Shown one piece after another: positions 36,156-45,746 of a stretch of 49,015 bases of DNA. The stretch comes from an uncultured Bacteroidia bacterium. Its GTDB lineage: Bacteria; Bacteroidota; Bacteroidia; Bacteroidales; F082. Where the stretch lies: positions 1 to 49,015 of the forward strand of contig CAJVWU010000021.1 of NCBI GenBank assembly GCA_913009755.1. Reading direction: 5' to 3'. How positions within the stretch are numbered: the stretch's first letter is position 1; the number at the start of each line of letters is the position of its first letter. The notes beneath the pieces are model-generated. The model worked only from the letters and a program-made list of their open reading frames with translations. It searched no databases and was not told the DNA's origin. A program made the translations under genes and the position numbers.

Positions 36156-36963
36156 CGCCCACTTTTTTTAACAGATTTTCCTGTTCCTTTTTTTCCAGGT
36201 TTTCAATTACATAAACATATTCGAGGCTGTTAAAATCGGTGGAGAAATTTAAAGAAGCATGACCCAAATCCTGGCTGATTGATTGCTCTTCATTTTCAAT
36301 AGTACCAATTGTAATTCCTGCCGGGAAGATCAATGAATTTCCACTGGTAATGATGGTGTCGCCCTTGAATAACCTGAAATGAGTGGGGATATCGGTAACT
36401 TCCCCTTTTGAATAATCAAGGCCGTTCCATATTACATTCACCAATTGTCCATTCTTTTTTACCCGTCCGCTGATCCTGCTGTTTCGGTGTAGCATTGACA
36501 TAACCACCGAATAATGATCGGATACCCCGATGACAATGCCGGCCAGCCCGGTGGACGAAATTACGCCCATTTCTTTTTTAATGCTGTCGGCCCGGCCTTT
36601 GTTTATTAATATCAGGTTGTTTCTTTTGTTTACACTGTTGGTTAATACTCTGGCGGGTATGTAATAATAGTTGCGGCTTGTATCGGTCAATATGGAATCG
36701 GGGCAAACGGGAAGTATATTTATCCTGTTTTTAAGGCGGGCATTTTCTTCAAGCAGTTGATTGTTTTCACGCTTTAGTGAAAAATAATTTTCAATATTTC
36801 CATAGACCGAAAAAATTTTGCCGGTCACATCATTGGCCGTGTTAAAACTCAATGATCTTTGATAAGAATAACTATTGAACAATAAAATAAGGGAAACGGT
36901 TTCAAGGATAAGGAAAAGGATAAAAAACTGATATTTCCATAATAAAGAAAATAAATTACGCAT
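36148..36963 (-). CDS. mreC: Rod shape-determining protein MreC
   Basis: A 271-residue protein with one N-terminal membrane helix (about 12-30), a coiled coil (about 55-80), and the beta-rich periplasmic domain. Family signatures include INKGRADSIKKEMGVISSTG and HRNSRISGRVKKNG, and the TSGNSLIFPAGITIG block. MreC is a scaffold linking MreB filaments to the cell-wall synthases in the periplasm. It overlaps mreD by eight bases and follows mreB by 117 bases. Confidence 0.93.
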   Translation of the reverse strand: MRNLFSLLWKYQFFILFLILETVSLILLFNSYSYQRSLSFNTANDVTGKIFSVYGNIENYFSLKRENNQLLEENARLKNRINILPVCPDSILTDTSRNYYYIPARVLTNSVNKRNNLILINKGRADSIKKEMGVISSTGLAGIVIGVSDHYSVVMSMLHRNSRISGRVKKNGQLVNVIWNGLDYSKGEVTDIPTHFRLFKGDTIITSGNSLIFPAGITIGTIENEEQSISQDLGHASLNFSTDFNSLEYVYVIENLEKKEQENLLKKVGDE

Positions 36964-37080
36964 TCGGCATCAGGTTGAAATGTTTATGAGTTTTATTTTT
37001 TGTCCAAAAAAGGATGATAATTATTCAGAATTACCAAAACAGCAACAATATGATTGTGAATTAAACTCAATATTTCGTGT

Positions 37081-38103
37081 TTATTTGATCAGGAACATAA
37101 ACTTATCAAAATTCTTAAGGGCAATACCTGTTCCCCTGGCTACTGCGCGTAACGGATCTTCGGCAACATGTACCGAAAGTTTTGTTTTCAAATGCAGTCT
37201 TTTATCCAAACCGCGCAACATGGAACCGCCACCGGCGAGGTAAATACCGGTCCTGAAAATATCTGCGGATAATTCAGGCGGGGTGTTTTCCAGGGTATTT
37301 AAAACCGCAGCTTCAATTTTAGAGATGGATTTGTCGAGACAACTACAAATTTCTTTATAGTTCACTTTGATTTCTTTTGGGATCCCGGTCAGCATGTCCC
37401 GGCCATGAACGGCATATTCATCCGGGGGGTTATCCAGTTCGGTAATGGCAGCACCGACTTCAATTTTAATTCTTTCAGCCGTTCGTTCACCGATATTAAT
37501 ATTATGATGTTTTCGCATATATTCTTCAATGTCAGCATTGAAATCATCGCCGGCAATTCTGATAGAAGTGTTGTTCACAATACCTCCCAGGGCAATTACG
37601 GCAATTTCACTGGTTCCGCCCCCAATATCAATGATCATGTTACCGGTAGGTTCCAGCACATCAATGCCAATGCCGATGGCCGCCGCCATCGGTTCGTGTA
37701 TCAGGCGTATTTCTTTAGCCCCGGCCTGTTCGGCAGAATCTTTCACTGCACGTTCTTCAACGCCGGTAATCCCTGACGGGATACAGATGACCATTTTTAA
37801 TGCCGGTGAAAAAAAAGCATTTTTGATACCGATCATTTTTATCATTTCGCGGATCATGTATTCAGCCGCTTCAAAGTCGGCAATCACACCATCGCGGAGC
37901 GGACGGATTGTTTTTATGTTTTCATGTGTTTTACCATGCATCAACATGGCTTTTTTGCCCACGGCAATAATGCTTCCCGTATTCCTTTCCATGGCTATAA
38001 TGGAAGGCTCATCAACAACAACTTTATCATTGTAAATAATAATTGTGTTGGCTGTTCCCAGGTCAATCGCAATTTCCCGGGTTAAAAACGAAAACAATCC
38101 CAT
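37081..38103 (-). CDS. mreB: Rod shape-determining protein MreB
   Basis: An actin-like ATPase of 340 residues which polymerises under the membrane and guides wall synthesis. It shows the phosphate-1 block IDLGTANTIIIY, the phosphate-2 block IDIGGGTSEIAVIALGG, and the adenosine block YLAGGGSMLRGLDKRL. An amphipathic start (MGLFSFLTREI) matches the membrane-binding N-terminus. It lies 66 bases after purH and leads mreC and mreD, a gene order frequent in Bacteroidetes. Confidence 0.97.
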   Translation of the reverse strand: MGLFSFLTREIAIDLGTANTIIIYNDKVVVDEPSIIAMERNTGSIIAVGKKAMLMHGKTHENIKTIRPLRDGVIADFEAAEYMIREMIKMIGIKNAFFSPALKMVICIPSGITGVEERAVKDSAEQAGAKEIRLIHEPMAAAIGIGIDVLEPTGNMIIDIGGGTSEIAVIALGGIVNNTSIRIAGDDFNADIEEYMRKHHNINIGERTAERIKIEVGAAITELDNPPDEYAVHGRDMLTGIPKEIKVNYKEICSCLDKSISKIEAAVLNTLENTPPELSADIFRTGIYLAGGGSMLRGLDKRLHLKTKLSVHVAEDPLRAVARGTGIALKNFDKFMFLIK

Positions 38104-38169
38104 ATCTTATCTCCTGTTTATATTCTAACAAAACGAAACTACAAAAAAAAGTTTCAAATATCAATGAAC

Positions 38170-39684
38170 TTAATGTTTAAAATGCCTGATTCCCGTAAAA
38201 ACCATAGATATATCGTGTTGATCACAATATTCAATCGAATCTTTATCCCGGATTGACCCACCCGGTTGTATTACAGCTTTAATTCCCGCATTATCGGCAA
38301 TTTCCACCGAATCGGCAAAAGGGAAAAAAGCATCGGAAGCCATAACGGCTCCATCAAGGGGTAAATTAAAATTACGTGCTTTTTCAATGGCTTGTTTCAA
38401 CGCATCCACGCGTGATGTTTGTCCGGTCCCCGATCCGACAAGCTGTTTGTTTTTTGCTAAAACGATGGTATTCGATTTGGTGTGCTTAACGATAATGTTG
38501 GCGAACAGCAAATCCTCAACTTGTTTTTGGGATGGCGATTTACGGGTTACCGTTTTCAGGTTTTCAGGTGTTTCCGTAACCGTATCCCTGTCCTGGCTCA
38601 GTGCGCCATTCAGTACCGACCTGAATTGACGTTCGGGGAATTTGAACGGTTTCTTTATGAGAATTATCCTGTTCTTTTTTGATTTGAGGATTTCCAGTGC
38701 GTCATCGTCATATTCGGGAGCAATGATGATTTCAAAAAATATTTTGTTAATCTCTGCTGCCGTTTCCCGGTCAATGATTTTGTTGGCAGTAAGAACGCCC
38801 CCGAAAGCAGACACCGGATCGCCCGCCAACGCATCTATCCAGGCTTGTTTTAAGGAATCCCGGGTAGCCAGCCCACAGGCGTTGTTGTGTTTGATAATGG
38901 CAAAAGTAGTTTCCTGAAACTCATTGATCAGGCTGATGGCTGCATCCAGATCAAGCAGGTTATTGTATGAAATGGCTTTTCCGTGTAATTGCCCGAAAAC
39001 CTCATTGGGGTTTCCAAAGAAAATACCTTCCTGGTGTGGGTTTTCACCGTAACGAAGGACAGTGGAATCAAGAACGCTTTGTTTGAACGCCCTGATATTT
39101 CCGGGGTTTATCCAGTTGAAAATGGCCGTATCATAATGTGAACTGATGTTGAATGCACGGGCTGCAAAATAACGGCGGTCGTCAAGGGTGCTTTCCCCGT
39201 GTTTTTCATCAAGGAGACGGATCAGTTCATTATACATTGCAGCACCGGAAACAACCAATACATCTTTATAATTCTTTGCTGCTGCCCTGATCAGTGTAAT
39301 CCCGCCGATATCAATTTTTTCAATGATTTTATCCGTATCGTTTGTTGAACGCAAGGTTTCCTCAAAAGGATAAAGGTCAACAATAACCAGATCGAAAGAA
39401 GGGATTTGGAACTCTTCCAGTTGATCCGTATCCTCCTTATTTTCACTTCGTGCCAGGATACCACCGAAAACTTTGGGGTGTAAAGTTTTTACCCTGCCCC
39501 CCAAAATGGAAGGGTAACCGGTAAGCGATTCGATGGTTTTGGCCTCATAACCTTTCTCTTTTATAAAATTAAAGGTACCGCCGGTCGAGTAGATCTCTAT
39601 TCCCAGGCTGTGAAGTTTTTTCAGGACATCATCAAGGCCATCTTTATAAAACACTGAAATTAAAGCAGTTTTGAATTTTTTCAA
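38170..39684 (-). CDS. purH: Bifunctional AICAR formyltransferase/IMP cyclohydrolase
   Basis: An enzyme of 504 residues catalysing the last two steps of purine synthesis to IMP. The N-terminal MGS-like cyclohydrolase domain begins KTALISVFYKDGLDDVLK and includes STGGTFNFIKEKG. The formyltransferase domain has the IKHNNACGLA block with the catalytic Lys-His pair, the GSGTGQTSRVDAL block, and the usual C-terminal MVFTGIRHFKH. It is full length and the first gene of the purH-mreBCD run. Confidence 0.97.
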   Translation of the reverse strand: MKKFKTALISVFYKDGLDDVLKKLHSLGIEIYSTGGTFNFIKEKGYEAKTIESLTGYPSILGGRVKTLHPKVFGGILARSENKEDTDQLEEFQIPSFDLVIVDLYPFEETLRSTNDTDKIIEKIDIGGITLIRAAAKNYKDVLVVSGAAMYNELIRLLDEKHGESTLDDRRYFAARAFNISSHYDTAIFNWINPGNIRAFKQSVLDSTVLRYGENPHQEGIFFGNPNEVFGQLHGKAISYNNLLDLDAAISLINEFQETTFAIIKHNNACGLATRDSLKQAWIDALAGDPVSAFGGVLTANKIIDRETAAEINKIFFEIIIAPEYDDDALEILKSKKNRIILIKKPFKFPERQFRSVLNGALSQDRDTVTETPENLKTVTRKSPSQKQVEDLLFANIIVKHTKSNTIVLAKNKQLVGSGTGQTSRVDALKQAIEKARNFNLPLDGAVMASDAFFPFADSVEIADNAGIKAVIQPGGSIRDKDSIEYCDQHDISMVFTGIRHFKH

Positions 39685-39832
39685 GGCAATTATTTATTTT
39701 TCAGAATAATGAATATCAAAATACTTACAGTACTGCAAAATAATATGATTTAATCAAATCTTCATTACTTTTACTGACATATTTATACAATGAATTATTG
39801 TTAATAAAATCAGTGTATAGAAAAGGTAAAAA

Positions 39833-41077
39833 ATGATCAGGTTAAAACTCATAATCGAAAGCATTGCTTTTGCGTTCAACGCCATGGTAATTAATAAGGT
39901 AAGGACAATTCTGTCTCTATTGGGCATTACCATCGGCATCTTTTCAATCATTTCGGTATTTACTGTTTTCGACAGTTTGGAAAAAGCAATAAAAGATGAA
40001 ATCAATTCATTGGGGAGCAATGTTTTGTTTATTCAAAAATGGCCCTGGATGATGGGGGGCAGCAACTATCCCTGGTGGAAGTATTTAAACCGGCCTGAAA
40101 CAAAAATGAGTGAGATGCAGGAATTGGTTAAACGCAGCAATACGATAGAAGATGCTGCTTTTATGTTTAATGTCAGTCGAAATGCATATTACAAAAACAA
40201 CTCAATGGAAAATATTCCCATTGTTGCCGTTTCCCAGGATTACAATAAAGTGATGAAATTTGACCTTCAACAGGGGCGTTATTTTACGCCTTCCGAATCG
40301 AAAGGAGGTAAAAATATTTGCATCATTGGTTCTAACGTGTCGAAAAACCTTTTTCAGGGTATTGATCCGATTGAAAGAAAAATAAAGATATTTGGTCGCA
40401 AACTGTTTGTTATAGGGGTAATGAAAAAAGAAGGGGAGAGTGTTTTTGGAAATTCGAGGGACGATTATATCCTGATTCCGGTAAATTACGCGCTGGGCCT
40501 GATTGACGCAAGAAATATAAGAACTACAATTATTGTAATGGCTAAACCCGGCATCAGTAATGATCAGATGCGTGATGAGGTTACCGGAATTATGCGGTCA
40601 ATCAGAAAAATACCACCCAGGGAAGAAGATAATTTTGCCATTAATGAAACAGATATTATTACTAAGGGTTTCGACCAATTGTTTACTGTTATCGCAATGG
40701 TTGGTTGGATCATCGGCGGTTTTTCGCTCCTTGTTGGCGGTTTTGGCATTGCCAACATCATGTTTGTTTCGGTAAAGGAAAGGACCACCCAGATTGGTAT
40801 TCAAAAATCATTGGGGGCAAAACGATATTTTATTCTTCTTGAATTTTTATTTGAATCCATTTTTCTGTCAATCATCGGGGGGGTGGTTGGACTCATTATC
40901 GTATTTGTACTTACCTATCTTGCCGGTTCACTGGTAAATTTCAAACTAACCCTTACTATCTGGAACATTGTTCTGGGACTGTCGGTCTCCGCCTTCATCG
41001 GATTGGTTTCAGGGTTTATCCCTTCGTGGACAGCTTCGCGTCTTGACCCTGTCGAAGCCATGCGTTCAAATTTTTAG
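39833..41077 (+). CDS. Solitary MacB-like ABC transporter permease
   Basis: A permease of 414 residues with the MacB/FtsX layout: an N-terminal helix (VRTILSLLGITIGIFSIISV), a periplasmic domain with GSNVLFIQKWPWMMGGS, and three C-terminal helices with RTTQIGIQKSLGAKR before and PSWTASRLDPVEAMRSN at the end. No ATPase or adaptor gene is next to it, so its ATPase must come from elsewhere. It is clearly diverged from the two permeases at 17296-19812. It diverges from purH and is followed after 94 bases by recJ. Confidence 0.9.
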   Translation: MIRLKLIIESIAFAFNAMVINKVRTILSLLGITIGIFSIISVFTVFDSLEKAIKDEINSLGSNVLFIQKWPWMMGGSNYPWWKYLNRPETKMSEMQELVKRSNTIEDAAFMFNVSRNAYYKNNSMENIPIVAVSQDYNKVMKFDLQQGRYFTPSESKGGKNICIIGSNVSKNLFQGIDPIERKIKIFGRKLFVIGVMKKEGESVFGNSRDDYILIPVNYALGLIDARNIRTTIIVMAKPGISNDQMRDEVTGIMRSIRKIPPREEDNFAINETDIITKGFDQLFTVIAMVGWIIGGFSLLVGGFGIANIMFVSVKERTTQIGIQKSLGAKRYFILLEFLFESIFLSIIGGVVGLIIVFVLTYLAGSLVNFKLTLTIWNIVLGLSVSAFIGLVSGFIPSWTASRLDPVEAMRSNF

Positions 41078-41171
41078 CCGATCTTTTTATAAAGCCGTGG
41101 ATTTATAACCTTAAATCATTTCATTAATTTTTAAGAAATCGTTATCTTTACAGGCTAAACACAAGTGAGCA

Positions 41172-42920
41172 ATGGAAAAGCGGTGGGTACTGAAAAAGAC
41201 AACAGATAAAGAGGCGGTTAAGCAGTTATCCAACGCGCTCAATATCAACGAAAGATTAAGCATTTTGCTCGTTCAACGGGGGATTAAAACCTACGATGAA
41301 GCCAAACGTTTTTTCAGGCCCGGTTTAAAACATTTACATGATCCGTTCCTGATGAAGGATATGGATAAAGCTGTTGACCGGATTCTTTTGGCACACGAAC
41401 GTGGTGAGAAAATTATGGTTTTCGGCGATTATGATGTGGATGGGACAACTGCAGTGGCTTTGGTGTATTCTTTCATTCGCCGGTTTCATAAAAAAGTTGA
41501 ATTTTATATTCCTGACCGTTATAAAGAAGGTTATGGCATTTCATACAAAGGGATTGATTTTGCCTGCGAAAACGGGTTTACCTTGCTCATTGCCCTCGAC
41601 TGCGGCATTAAAGCCGTAGAAAAAGTGAAATATGCCAAACAACATGGATTGGAAATTATTATCGGTGATCATCACAGGCCCGGCGATGTAATTCCTGATG
41701 CTGCTGCCGTGCTTGACCCCAAACAACCCGAATGCCTTTATCCGTTTAAAGATTTATCGGGATGCGGGGTCGGTTTTAAATTGATTCAGGCGATTGCAAA
41801 AAAAAGAGGCAATCCTGAAAGTACGGTTTTTTCGGGAATTGATCTTGTTGCAGTAAGCATTGCTGCCGATATTGTACCCATGATCGGGGAAAACCGTGTG
41901 CTTGCCTATTACGGGTTAAAAAAGATCAATGAAAAACCCCGGGCAGGGTTACGTGTGCTTTTATCCTCTGCAGGGTTGGGAAAAAATAAAAATTCAGCAA
42001 ATTTTTATTTTGACAGGGAAATAACAATCAATGACCTGGTTTTTCTGGTTGGCCCCCGAATTAATGCAACCGGACGTATTGAAGATGCAACCGATTCGGT
42101 CAGGCTGTTGATCAGCCGCGAAAATGAATATGCGGAAAAACTGGGTAAACAAATCAACGAGCTGAACCTTACACGAAGGGATCTGGATACGGGCATTACT
42201 ATCGAAGCCATCGATGTCCTGACAAAAGATAAGGATCATAAAAACAGAAGGACTACAGTTGTTTACAAAGAAACGTGGCACAAAGGGGTGATCGGTATTG
42301 TGGCATCACGATTGATTGAAACGTTTTACCGGCCCACCATCGTTCTGACCCGGTCAGGAGATTTAATTACCGGATCAGCCCGTTCGATCAAGAATTTTGA
42401 TATTTATGATGCAATAGATTCATGTAGTCATCTGCTTGAACATTTCGGTGGCCATACTTATGCTGCCGGCCTGGCTTTAAAACCGGAAAACCTTGATCGT
42501 TTTATCGAAGAATTTGAAAACTATGCTTCCGAAAGGCTAACCGATGAAATGATGATCCCGGAGATAGAGATTGATGAAGAACTTTATATCAGTGATATCA
42601 ACTCAAAGTTTTTCAGGATACTCAAACAATTTGCCCCTTTCGGGCCGGGTAACATGTCACCGTCTTTTCAAACCACAAATGTTATTGATACGGGATATGT
42701 TAAATTAGTTGGGAAAAACGGAAGCAATCACCTGAAATTTTCCGTTGTACATCCCGACCACACCGGAAGCCCTTTTCCCGCTATTGCATTTAACCAGGGA
42801 CAACATTTTGAGGACATGATAACCGGTAAAACTTTTAGTATTTGTTATCATATTGACGAGAATTACTGGCAGGGTCACACTTCTTTGCAACTTCGAATTA
42901 AGGATATCAAATTCGATTAA
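41172..42920 (+). CDS. recJ: Single-stranded-DNA-specific exonuclease RecJ
   Basis: A 582-residue exonuclease degrading single-stranded DNA 5' to 3' in recombination and repair. It has the DHH phosphoesterase motifs: GDYDVDGTTAVAL (from about residue 84), LDCGIKA, GDHHRPGD and LDPKQPECLYPF, and the DHHA1 domain with GHTYAAGLALKPENL. An OB-like C-terminal domain ends the protein. It is full length. A possible -7 variant TATCTTTA lies upstream. Its stop overlaps the end of the convergent HdeD-like gene by four bases. Confidence 0.95.
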   Translation: MEKRWVLKKTTDKEAVKQLSNALNINERLSILLVQRGIKTYDEAKRFFRPGLKHLHDPFLMKDMDKAVDRILLAHERGEKIMVFGDYDVDGTTAVALVYSFIRRFHKKVEFYIPDRYKEGYGISYKGIDFACENGFTLLIALDCGIKAVEKVKYAKQHGLEIIIGDHHRPGDVIPDAAAVLDPKQPECLYPFKDLSGCGVGFKLIQAIAKKRGNPESTVFSGIDLVAVSIAADIVPMIGENRVLAYYGLKKINEKPRAGLRVLLSSAGLGKNKNSANFYFDREITINDLVFLVGPRINATGRIEDATDSVRLLISRENEYAEKLGKQINELNLTRRDLDTGITIEAIDVLTKDKDHKNRRTTVVYKETWHKGVIGIVASRLIETFYRPTIVLTRSGDLITGSARSIKNFDIYDAIDSCSHLLEHFGGHTYAAGLALKPENLDRFIEEFENYASERLTDEMMIPEIEIDEELYISDINSKFFRILKQFAPFGPGNMSPSFQTTNVIDTGYVKLVGKNGSNHLKFSVVHPDHTGSPFPAIAFNQGQHFEDMITGKTFSICYHIDENYWQGHTSLQLRIKDIKFD

Positions 42921-43462
42921 GATTGTGCATCTTTCGACAGGCTTTTCATTTTTATGGAAAGTGCAATCAAAAGGATTCCTATAATAAAGGATAAAACCCC
43001 GGTTAGCAGAAGCAGGAATTTTGCAGCCTGAAAGGGATTAAAAAACAAAATAACACCAAATACAATAGTAATTATCCCACTAATAAGAAATGTATTCCGG
43101 CTTTTGTCTTCCGTATCAAGTTTTGTCATTATATAAAACTGAATTGCCCCGATCAGAATAGCCCATATTCCAACGATTATAACAAAAATTTTAACGGCTT
43201 GGGTAGTGTAAAAAGTAAGGATTCCACCAGCAGCTATCGTCAGAATTGACCATATCAGGTCGGCTGCATAAGGTTGCTTGTTTTTGATGTTGCTGATGGT
43301 ACCAATCAGCATGGCAATACCTGCAATAAGAATGATAATACCAAAAAAACCAATAATTTTGGAAAGCTCACCCGGATTGTAAAATGCCAATAAAGCATAT
43401 AATAATGCGATGATGCCGCTTACCGTAAACGACCACCAGTTTGAAAAAAGATTTGATTTCAT
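42917..43462 (-). CDS. HdeD/DUF308 family membrane protein
   Basis: A 181-residue protein with six hydrophobic helices in three pairs, each with a similar pattern (WSFTVSGIIALLYALLAFYNPG, ILTIAAGGILTFYTTQ, ISGIITIVFGVILFFNPF). This internal triplication and the F-NP motif are typical of HdeD/DUF308 proteins, which are linked to acid stress in enterobacteria but mostly uncharacterised elsewhere. It overlaps recJ tail to tail by four bases and stands alone. Confidence 0.85.
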   Translation of the reverse strand: MKSNLFSNWWSFTVSGIIALLYALLAFYNPGELSKIIGFFGIIILIAGIAMLIGTISNIKNKQPYAADLIWSILTIAAGGILTFYTTQAVKIFVIIVGIWAILIGAIQFYIMTKLDTEDKSRNTFLISGIITIVFGVILFFNPFQAAKFLLLLTGVLSFIIGILLIALSIKMKSLSKDAQS

Positions 43463-43609
43463 GACGTATTATTTTTTCACGTTAAAGATAAATGAATTTT
43501 TCGGGTTTTAATGAACTATTTGGAATCTAATTCAAGATTTTTTTTAAATGGACGAAATTATAATAAATAAAAAGAACAAGGTCAAATGATTTGTTTTTTT
43601 TCATATTTT

Positions 43610-45421
43610 TTAGTTTATCGTAATCCCCATTTTTTTCATCAGAAAAGTAGCGTTCAGGTTTTGTGAAACACCATTTTTTAGTTTATAATCAAATACCAGT
43701 TCATTATTTTCAATTTCCACTTCAAAGCGTTTGTTGGTAACGTTTTCAGGAAAAACATCCGCCAGGTCCCCCAGGGTCAGGTCATGTGTGGCAATCATAC
43801 CGGATGCACCCAGCCCGATAAGTTGCCTGATGAGCGCTTTGGATCCTTTTTGTTTATCGGCTGAATTGGTCCCGCGCAGTATTTCATCCAGAATAATAAA
43901 TAAATGTTTTCCCTGTTCCAGTTCGGTGATTATGTTTTTCAACCTTTTCAGTTCGGCAAAAAAGTAGGATTCGCCTTCCTGAAGCGAGTCGTTTGTTTTA
44001 ATTCCGGTATAAATTTCAACCGGTTTAAAGACAAAGCGGTCAGCCATGACCGGTGCACCGGTCATGGCCAAAACAAGATTGATGCCTGTAGTGCGCAAAT
44101 AGGTGCTTTTGCCGGCCATATTGGCTCCTGTTATTATTTGAAACTGTTGCCAGTCTTTAAAAGCAACGGGATTGCCAACGCATAAGTTTTCAGGGATAAA
44201 AGGATGCTTAAGATTTTGTGCAGTCAGTTCAAATTCATTTTCAGAGAATTCGGGAAAAACAGCCCGGGGGTGGTTGAAAGCAAAGCCGGCAAACGAACAA
44301 AGTTCATCAAATTGGGCAAGTGAACCAAACCAGCTTTCAATTTTATTTTGATAATGTCTTTTCCACTTTTCAAGTCGTATCATCTGTCGGATATCCCACA
44401 AAAAAAAGATGTTTAAAAAAATCCCCACCGGCAGGTTCAGGCGATAATCAAAAGATTCGGATATTCCGGAAAGTTGTCGGATGGCCTTCGATGCCGGGTC
44501 TTTTCCTGTAACCAGGTTGCTTTTAGCAGTTTGTAACAAACCCGATTTGAAATCTTCTTTTTCTATCAATTTAAACAATTCGGCCTGTTTTAAAATAAAG
44601 GATGATTTTTTACTAAGATTTCCGTGTTCGCGGTTAATTATTGCAATTTTGGGAAGAAGGATAATGAAAGGCAAGATTAAAAAAAACAAAAAACTACTGA
44701 AAGCCAATACTTTAAACGCAATAAGAAGTACCACCAAAATACCGATAACAGGGTTGATTACCAGTAATGAACGATAAAAAAGATTATCAAAAACTGATTT
44801 TTTTTCTTGTGACCAATTGATCAGACCATCAATGTCATCCGGTTGCTCATCGCTAAGCATTCCGGTAGCCTGAAAAGACTGTCTCCACCTGGTTTTTTTT
44901 TTCAATTCGGAAATAGCCTGTTGACGGTTAAACAATTTATCTTCATCATGATAAAGTTTCAATAACGTTTTAGCAAGTATACTTCTCCCTTGTTGGGTAG
45001 CACTTCTGTCAATCAGCTGAAAAAGTGATTTTTCCCCAAAAATATCCAGATCTTCGGCAAAAGGATGGTCAGGGCTTAGCCATTCAATGCCATCAGGTTT
45101 GCCCGTTGTTTTGCCAGCAAGCAAATCCAGTTCCATGGTGTTGATTTTCACCAGGATTTCATATCGCTTTTTTTCTTTAAAAAGAGTGGAGTGCCTGACA
45201 ATCAGGAATAAAAAAATACCAAAACCAATAATAGCTGTAATTATTACCGGTATCCATTGATAAGAAGAAGCAACATAAATACCGGTTATCGTCAATAAAA
45301 AGATGATGATACGCCAGATTGATATTTTACGGATTTGTTTGGATATGAAGTGAAGTTTTTCAGAATAATCATCCAGTTGTTTTCGGTAAAAAGTATAAAG
45401 GTCGTGATTCGTTTTTTCCAT
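43610..45421 (-). CDS. Membrane-anchored MutS-family ATPase
   Basis: A protein of 603 residues from the chosen ATG at 45421; the frame is open to 45460, but the first 13 residues there (FFGLFCFYKK region) precede a better start MEKTNHDLYTF. The C-terminal half is a MutS ATPase domain with Walker A GANMAGKST (about residue 430), FFAELKRLKNII, and Walker B LFIILDEILRGTNSADK. The N-terminal half has two pairs of membrane helices (about 30-75 and 210-260) and no mismatch-recognition domain. Such proteins are annotated as mismatch repair MutS in Bacteroidetes, but the membrane helices make a role in ordinary mismatch repair unlikely. Confidence 0.85.
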   Translation of the reverse strand: MEKTNHDLYTFYRKQLDDYSEKLHFISKQIRKISIWRIIIFLLTITGIYVASSYQWIPVIITAIIGFGIFLFLIVRHSTLFKEKKRYEILVKINTMELDLLAGKTTGKPDGIEWLSPDHPFAEDLDIFGEKSLFQLIDRSATQQGRSILAKTLLKLYHDEDKLFNRQQAISELKKKTRWRQSFQATGMLSDEQPDDIDGLINWSQEKKSVFDNLFYRSLLVINPVIGILVVLLIAFKVLAFSSFLFFLILPFIILLPKIAIINREHGNLSKKSSFILKQAELFKLIEKEDFKSGLLQTAKSNLVTGKDPASKAIRQLSGISESFDYRLNLPVGIFLNIFFLWDIRQMIRLEKWKRHYQNKIESWFGSLAQFDELCSFAGFAFNHPRAVFPEFSENEFELTAQNLKHPFIPENLCVGNPVAFKDWQQFQIITGANMAGKSTYLRTTGINLVLAMTGAPVMADRFVFKPVEIYTGIKTNDSLQEGESYFFAELKRLKNIITELEQGKHLFIILDEILRGTNSADKQKGSKALIRQLIGLGASGMIATHDLTLGDLADVFPENVTNKRFEVEIENNELVFDYKLKNGVSQNLNATFLMKKMGITIN

Positions 45422-45746
45422 TTTTATTTTTTTATAAAAGCAAAATAAACCAAAAAACACTTGACACGCAGGGATAGTTTAAAGACTATTGAAAGCTGAC
45501 TTTGAATGAAGCAAATTGATCAATATCGTACCAGGATTTGAAAATAAAAAAACAAAAGAGGACACCTTCAATAAGGTTATACAAATGGAATAGGCCAAAG
45601 CTCCTTTTTTGCAGGATCATATTTACGCATCAACATAGTATCGAGAGGTATGGCTTATACAATCTTCAGTGTTAAATATTTAGCCGGGAGAAGGACAAAG
45701 TTTGTGAAACAGTAAAAGAAAATAAATGAGATTATATCCCTGATAT

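Noticed and set aside
43610-45421. Ordinary mismatch repair MutS or MutS2
   Set aside because: It lacks the mismatch-recognition and Smr domains and has four membrane helices.
45422-45460. Extra 13 residues at the start of the MutS-like frame
   Set aside because: The second ATG gives a hydrophilic start (MEKTNHDLYTF) that fits better; the upstream codons are likely leader.
45461-45746. Gene in the gap between the TPR and MutS-like genes
   Set aside because: Only short frames interrupted by stops are present; none has convincing coding character.
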